Shown: positions 22,674 to 25,440 of the stretch, one piece after another
How positions within the stretch are numbered: the stretch's first letter is position 1
Layout: every line of letters begins with the position of its first letter
From: a virus
Strand: one strand, 5' to 3'
Length of the DNA stretch: 25,440 nucleotides
Virus record (IMG/VR): IMGVR_UViG_3300032242_002579
Span: 1-25,440 of that record
Position numbers and translations under genes: made by a program
Notes under the pieces: generated by a model
What the model was told of the DNA's origin: nothing
Database searches by the model: none
Seen by the model: the letters and a program-made list of their open reading frames with translations, nothing else

Positions 22674-25440
22674 ATGGCAAAGCAAACACTCCAGTTTTTA
22701 AGGTCAGCAGTACCTTCAAAAAAACCAACAACAGCTCAAATAGAGTTAGGAGAACTTTCGATGAATACCTACGATGGTAGGTTATTTATGAGAAAATCTG
22801 GTTCAGTTGGTGATTCAATTGTGAGTTTTGTTTCTTATGAAGAGTTAACGGGTAGTTTATTTGGTAGTTCAATATCAATAACAGGATCATTAATTGTTAC
22901 TGCTGGAATTACAGGATCACTTCAAGGTACTGCTACAAGTGCATCTTTTGTTACTACTGCACAAACTGCTAGTTATGTACTTCAAGCAGTAAGTTCTTCT
23001 TTTGCAACTACTTCTTCTTTTGTTAAAAATGCACAAACTGCAAGTTACATATTACAGGCAGTAAGTGCTTCTTATGCTACAACGGCATCTTATGCTTTAA
23101 ATGTACCTGTTACTGCTTCATTCGCAATTACCGCAAGTTTTGTTACTACAGCTCAAACTGCTTCTTATGTATTAAATGCTGTTAGTTCTTCTTTTGCAAC
23201 TACTGCTTCTTATTTAGTAGGTCAGTCACCTACTGCATCTTATGCATTGACGGCATCCTATGCTGATAATTTTACAGTTGGAAATACATTAACAGCACAA
23301 CGTATAGTTGTTCAAACGATATCATCATCCATTGAATATGCTAGTGGATCCAATATATTTGGATCATTACAAACAAATACTCATTCATTTACTGGTAGTG
23401 TTGGTATAACTGGTAGTTTAGTAGCAACAGGTAATATATCTGCTACATCATTTACAGGTTCTACCAACTTTAATTCATTGGTAAATAAACCAAACCTGTA
23501 CAGTTCGTCAGCCCAGATAATCGGCAACATAAGTTCAGCGGGAAGTACATTCACATTTCAATACTTAGTATTAGGTTCGGGTACTAATCAAGGTAGAATA
23601 TCAACAGATGGTAGTAAACCAATACAAATAGTACCGGATGGTACAACTCAAACAGCACAATTTTGGCCAAATGGCAATGTTCAAATCCAAAGTGGTACTC
23701 CTAACACATTTACCGATAATGGATATCGTCTACAAGTAAATAGTTCAAGCTCAGTATCTGGTGCTTTATGGGTATCCGGTTCATCAGTATTTTCTGGTTC
23801 ACTAAGTATAACTCAAGGTATAACTGGATCTTTATTTGGTAGTGCATCTAATGCATTAAGTAGTTCTTATGCATTAAGTAGTTCTTATGCTCCAAGTTCT
23901 AGTTTTGCAAGTTTTGCAAGTACAGCTAGTTTTGTAACTACAGCTCAAACTGCTAGTTATATAGTTAGTGCTTCTAATGCAGTTAGTAGTTCCTATGCAT
24001 ATAGTGCATCATATGCTATTAGTTCTTCACAAGCAGTTACCTCTAGTTTTTCTTTATTGGCAAATACTGCTAGCTTTATAATTACAGCACAAACTGCTTC
24101 ATATGTAACTACGGCCCAAACTGCTAGTTACATTGTTAATTCACAGACAGCTTCCTATGTTTTAAATGCAGTTAGTTCTTCTTTTGCCACTACTGCCTCT
24201 TATTTACTTGGACAATCACCTACTGCATCCTATGCACTAACTGCATCTTATGCTGATAATTTTACTGTAGGTAACACTCTTACGGCACAACGTATAGTTG
24301 TTCAAACTATAAGCTCTTCTATAGTATATACTTCAGGTTCTAATAGATTTGGAAATGATGTAACTAATACCCAGTCATTTACTGGTAGTGTAGGTATTAC
24401 TGGATCGTTAAACGTTAATAATAGTCTATTAGTTACTGGTTCTGTTACTGCGGCTGGAGCAATTGCTCGAAGTACTTATATTAATCCTACATTAGTTGCT
24501 TCTGCGAATAGTGATACATTAGTAGGACTTGATATTGCTCCTACGTTTAATACTGGTTCGTTTACAGGGGTTAGTAATTATGGATTAAGAGTTCAAGTAT
24601 TATCGCTATTTACTAATTTAATACAATTTACAGGACCAACTGCTGGTAATAGTACATATTTTGGTAATGATAGAATTGATGCTTATGGTAATAATAATTT
24701 TAATATAAGTTCAAATGGTACAGGACAATTAAATATAGCATCAAGTGCTGGAGCAATAGTTTTTTCAACAGGTGGTTCAGCAAAAGGTAGATTATTTGCG
24801 ACAACAGGAAACCTTACCCTACAAAACGGAGGAACCTTCACCGATGCAGGATACAGATTAGATGTCGCAGGAACTACTCGATTAAATGGACAAACTACTT
24901 TAACAGGAAGTGTTACTGCTTCCTCTGCTTTAGCACAAGGTATTATAGCAAATCCTACATTAGTTGCTTCTGCAAATAGTGATGTGTTAGTAGGACTTGA
25001 TATTAATCCAACGTTTACAAATGGTTCGTTTACAGGGGTAACAAATGCAGCAATTAGATTTAAAGGAGATATTTTACCAAGTAATGGAAATACATATAGT
25101 GTAGGAAATGGTTCTTATAATTTAAATAGTATTTATTCTTTAATATATTATTCATCAACTAATATAAATTTATTTTCAAATAGTGAAATAAGATTAAATA
25201 ACTCAGGAGTACATCAAGCAAGATTATTTTCAACAGGAAATTTTCTTATACAAAATGGAGGAACATTTACAGATGCAGGATACAGATTAGATGTAGCAGG
25301 AACTACTCGTTTTCAAGGAACTACTGCAAGTGATACTGCTCCTTTAGGTTCAGAGTTAGCAGGTGTAACAGGCACAGGAACTAACTGGGCATTAGCAAGT
25401 GGTGCAACCAATTTAAACGTAGGCGGATACGTTCATACAG
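22674..25440 (+). CDS. Long repetitive tail-fibre protein, 3' end outside window
   Basis: From the ATG at 22674 the frame is open through 922 codons to the end of the window; I read every codon and found no stop. The N-terminus (FLRSAVPSKKPTTAQIELGE, then LSMNTYDGRLFMRK) is the start seen in many phage fibres, where it probably anchors to the baseplate or to another fibre. Two long arrays of short (T/S)(A/S)S(Y/F) repeats follow (22932-23262 and 23844-24252), linked by beta-rich modules, then duplicated modules with GGTFTDAGYRLDVAGTTR. Such fibres are trimeric, and a C-terminal chaperone or receptor-binding domain is expected beyond the window but cannot be seen. Confidence 0.85.
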   Translation, partial: MAKQTLQFLRSAVPSKKPTTAQIELGELSMNTYDGRLFMRKSGSVGDSIVSFVSYEELTGSLFGSSISITGSLIVTAGITGSLQGTATSASFVTTAQTASYVLQAVSSSFATTSSFVKNAQTASYILQAVSASYATTASYALNVPVTASFAITASFVTTAQTASYVLNAVSSSFATTASYLVGQSPTASYALTASYADNFTVGNTLTAQRIVVQTISSSIEYASGSNIFGSLQTNTHSFTGSVGITGSLVATGNISATSFTGSTNFNSLVNKPNLYSSSAQIIGNISSAGSTFTFQYLVLGSGTNQGRISTDGSKPIQIVPDGTTQTAQFWPNGNVQIQSGTPNTFTDNGYRLQVNSSSSVSGALWVSGSSVFSGSLSITQGITGSLFGSASNALSSSYALSSSYAPSSSFASFASTASFVTTAQTASYIVSASNAVSSSYAYSASYAISSSQAVTSSFSLLANTASFIITAQTASYVTTAQTASYIVNSQTASYVLNAVSSSFATTASYLLGQSPTASYALTASYADNFTVGNTLTAQRIVVQTISSSIVYTSGSNRFGNDVTNTQSFTGSVGITGSLNVNNSLLVTGSVTAAGAIARSTYINPTLVASANSDTLVGLDIAPTFNTGSFTGVSNYGLRVQVLSLFTNLIQFTGPTAGNSTYFGNDRIDAYGNNNFNISSNGTGQLNIASSAGAIVFSTGGSAKGRLFATTGNLTLQNGGTFTDAGYRLDVAGTTRLNGQTTLTGSVTASSALAQGIIANPTLVASANSDVLVGLDINPTFTNGSFTGVTNAAIRFKGDILPSNGNTYSVGNGSYNLNSIYSLIYYSSTNINLFSNSEIRLNNSGVHQARLFSTGNFLIQNGGTFTDAGYRLDVAGTTRFQGTTASDTAPLGSELAGVTGTGTNWALASGATNLNVGGYVHT
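23172..24410 (+). repeat. Duplicated 83-codon fibre module
   Basis: Two equal-length copies (23172-23420 and 24162-24410; 249 bases each) code for the same module, from LNAVSSSFATTASYL to SFTGSVGITGSL. By my alignment they differ at 8 of 83 residues, most of these clustered in one stretch, while many more codons differ synonymously. The protein sequence is thus held under selection or copied by rare recombination. Confidence 0.85.
24483..25310 (+). repeat. Tandem duplicated two-part fibre module
   Basis: Part one occurs at 24483-24572 and 24951-25040 (90 bases each, about 79 identical by eye; NPTLVASANSD and GSFTGV). Part two occurs at 24789-24881 and 25221-25310 (31 and 30 codons; RLF..TGN and QNGGTFTDAGYRLDVAGTTR). 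The order part one, variable spacer, part two is repeated, so the whole unit was duplicated. A more distant relative of part two lies at about 23686-23745 (TFTDNGYRLQV). Confidence 0.8.

Noticed and set aside
22932-24260. Fibre repeats as a CRISPR array or as a diversity-generating retroelement target.
   Set aside because: The repeats are coding, short and irregular, without unique spacers. No reverse transcriptase gene is present and differences between copies are not concentrated at adenines.

Overview
This window looks like part of the late (virion) gene block of a T4-like tailed phage (Caudoviricetes, myovirus type). All convincing genes are on the + strand, tightly packed and strongly A+T-rich. 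The host is probably a member of the Bacteroidota, by inference. Start codons follow A/T-rich leaders almost always without a Shine-Dalgarno box, even for the capsid gene, one promoter-like site fits the Bacteroidota pattern TAnnTTTG, and the fibre carries the Thr-Ala-Ser-Tyr repeats that I associate with phages from such communities. No tRNA, rRNA, CRISPR array or integrase is visible.

Layout. 1-4566 holds small accessory genes: the 3' part of an HExxH metallopeptidase, a zinc-ribbon protein, a membrane-anchored GAF-like protein, two Pro/Gly-rich proteins, a small helical protein, and two overlapping membrane/secreted genes with the look of spanins. 4612-10755 holds the DNA-packaging pair, terminase large subunit (gp17-like) and portal (gp20-like), each interrupted by an in-frame intein. 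10794-16841 is the head-assembly block: three core-like proteins, prohead protease (gp21-like), acidic scaffold (gp22-like) and major capsid protein (gp23-like). 16975-18459 is a free-standing homing endonuclease, followed by a PhoH-like ATPase. 19201-22381 is the neck and tail-completion block in T4 order (gp13-, gp14- and gp15-like, with a small unknown between the first two). 22384 to the end holds a small Gly/Ser-rich protein and a long repetitive tail-fibre gene that runs off the window.

How it works together. Scaffold, core proteins, portal and capsid protein build the prohead. The protease then matures it; a site matching the T4 (L/I)xE rule lies where the capsid N-terminus should be removed. 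Terminase docks on the portal and fills the head, and the gp13/14/15-like proteins close the head and join it to the tail. Scaffold and capsid genes form their own transcription unit between two rho-independent terminators.

The most interesting points are: (1) a recurrent ATATTTAT box in nearly every sizeable gap between genes, a candidate phage late-promoter element; (2) three homing elements of three different nuclease classes within 14 kb, in terminase, portal and beside the capsid gene; (3) the overlapping spanin-like pair; and (4) the modular, duplicated fibre gene. I found no convincing wholly new defence or counter-defence system.
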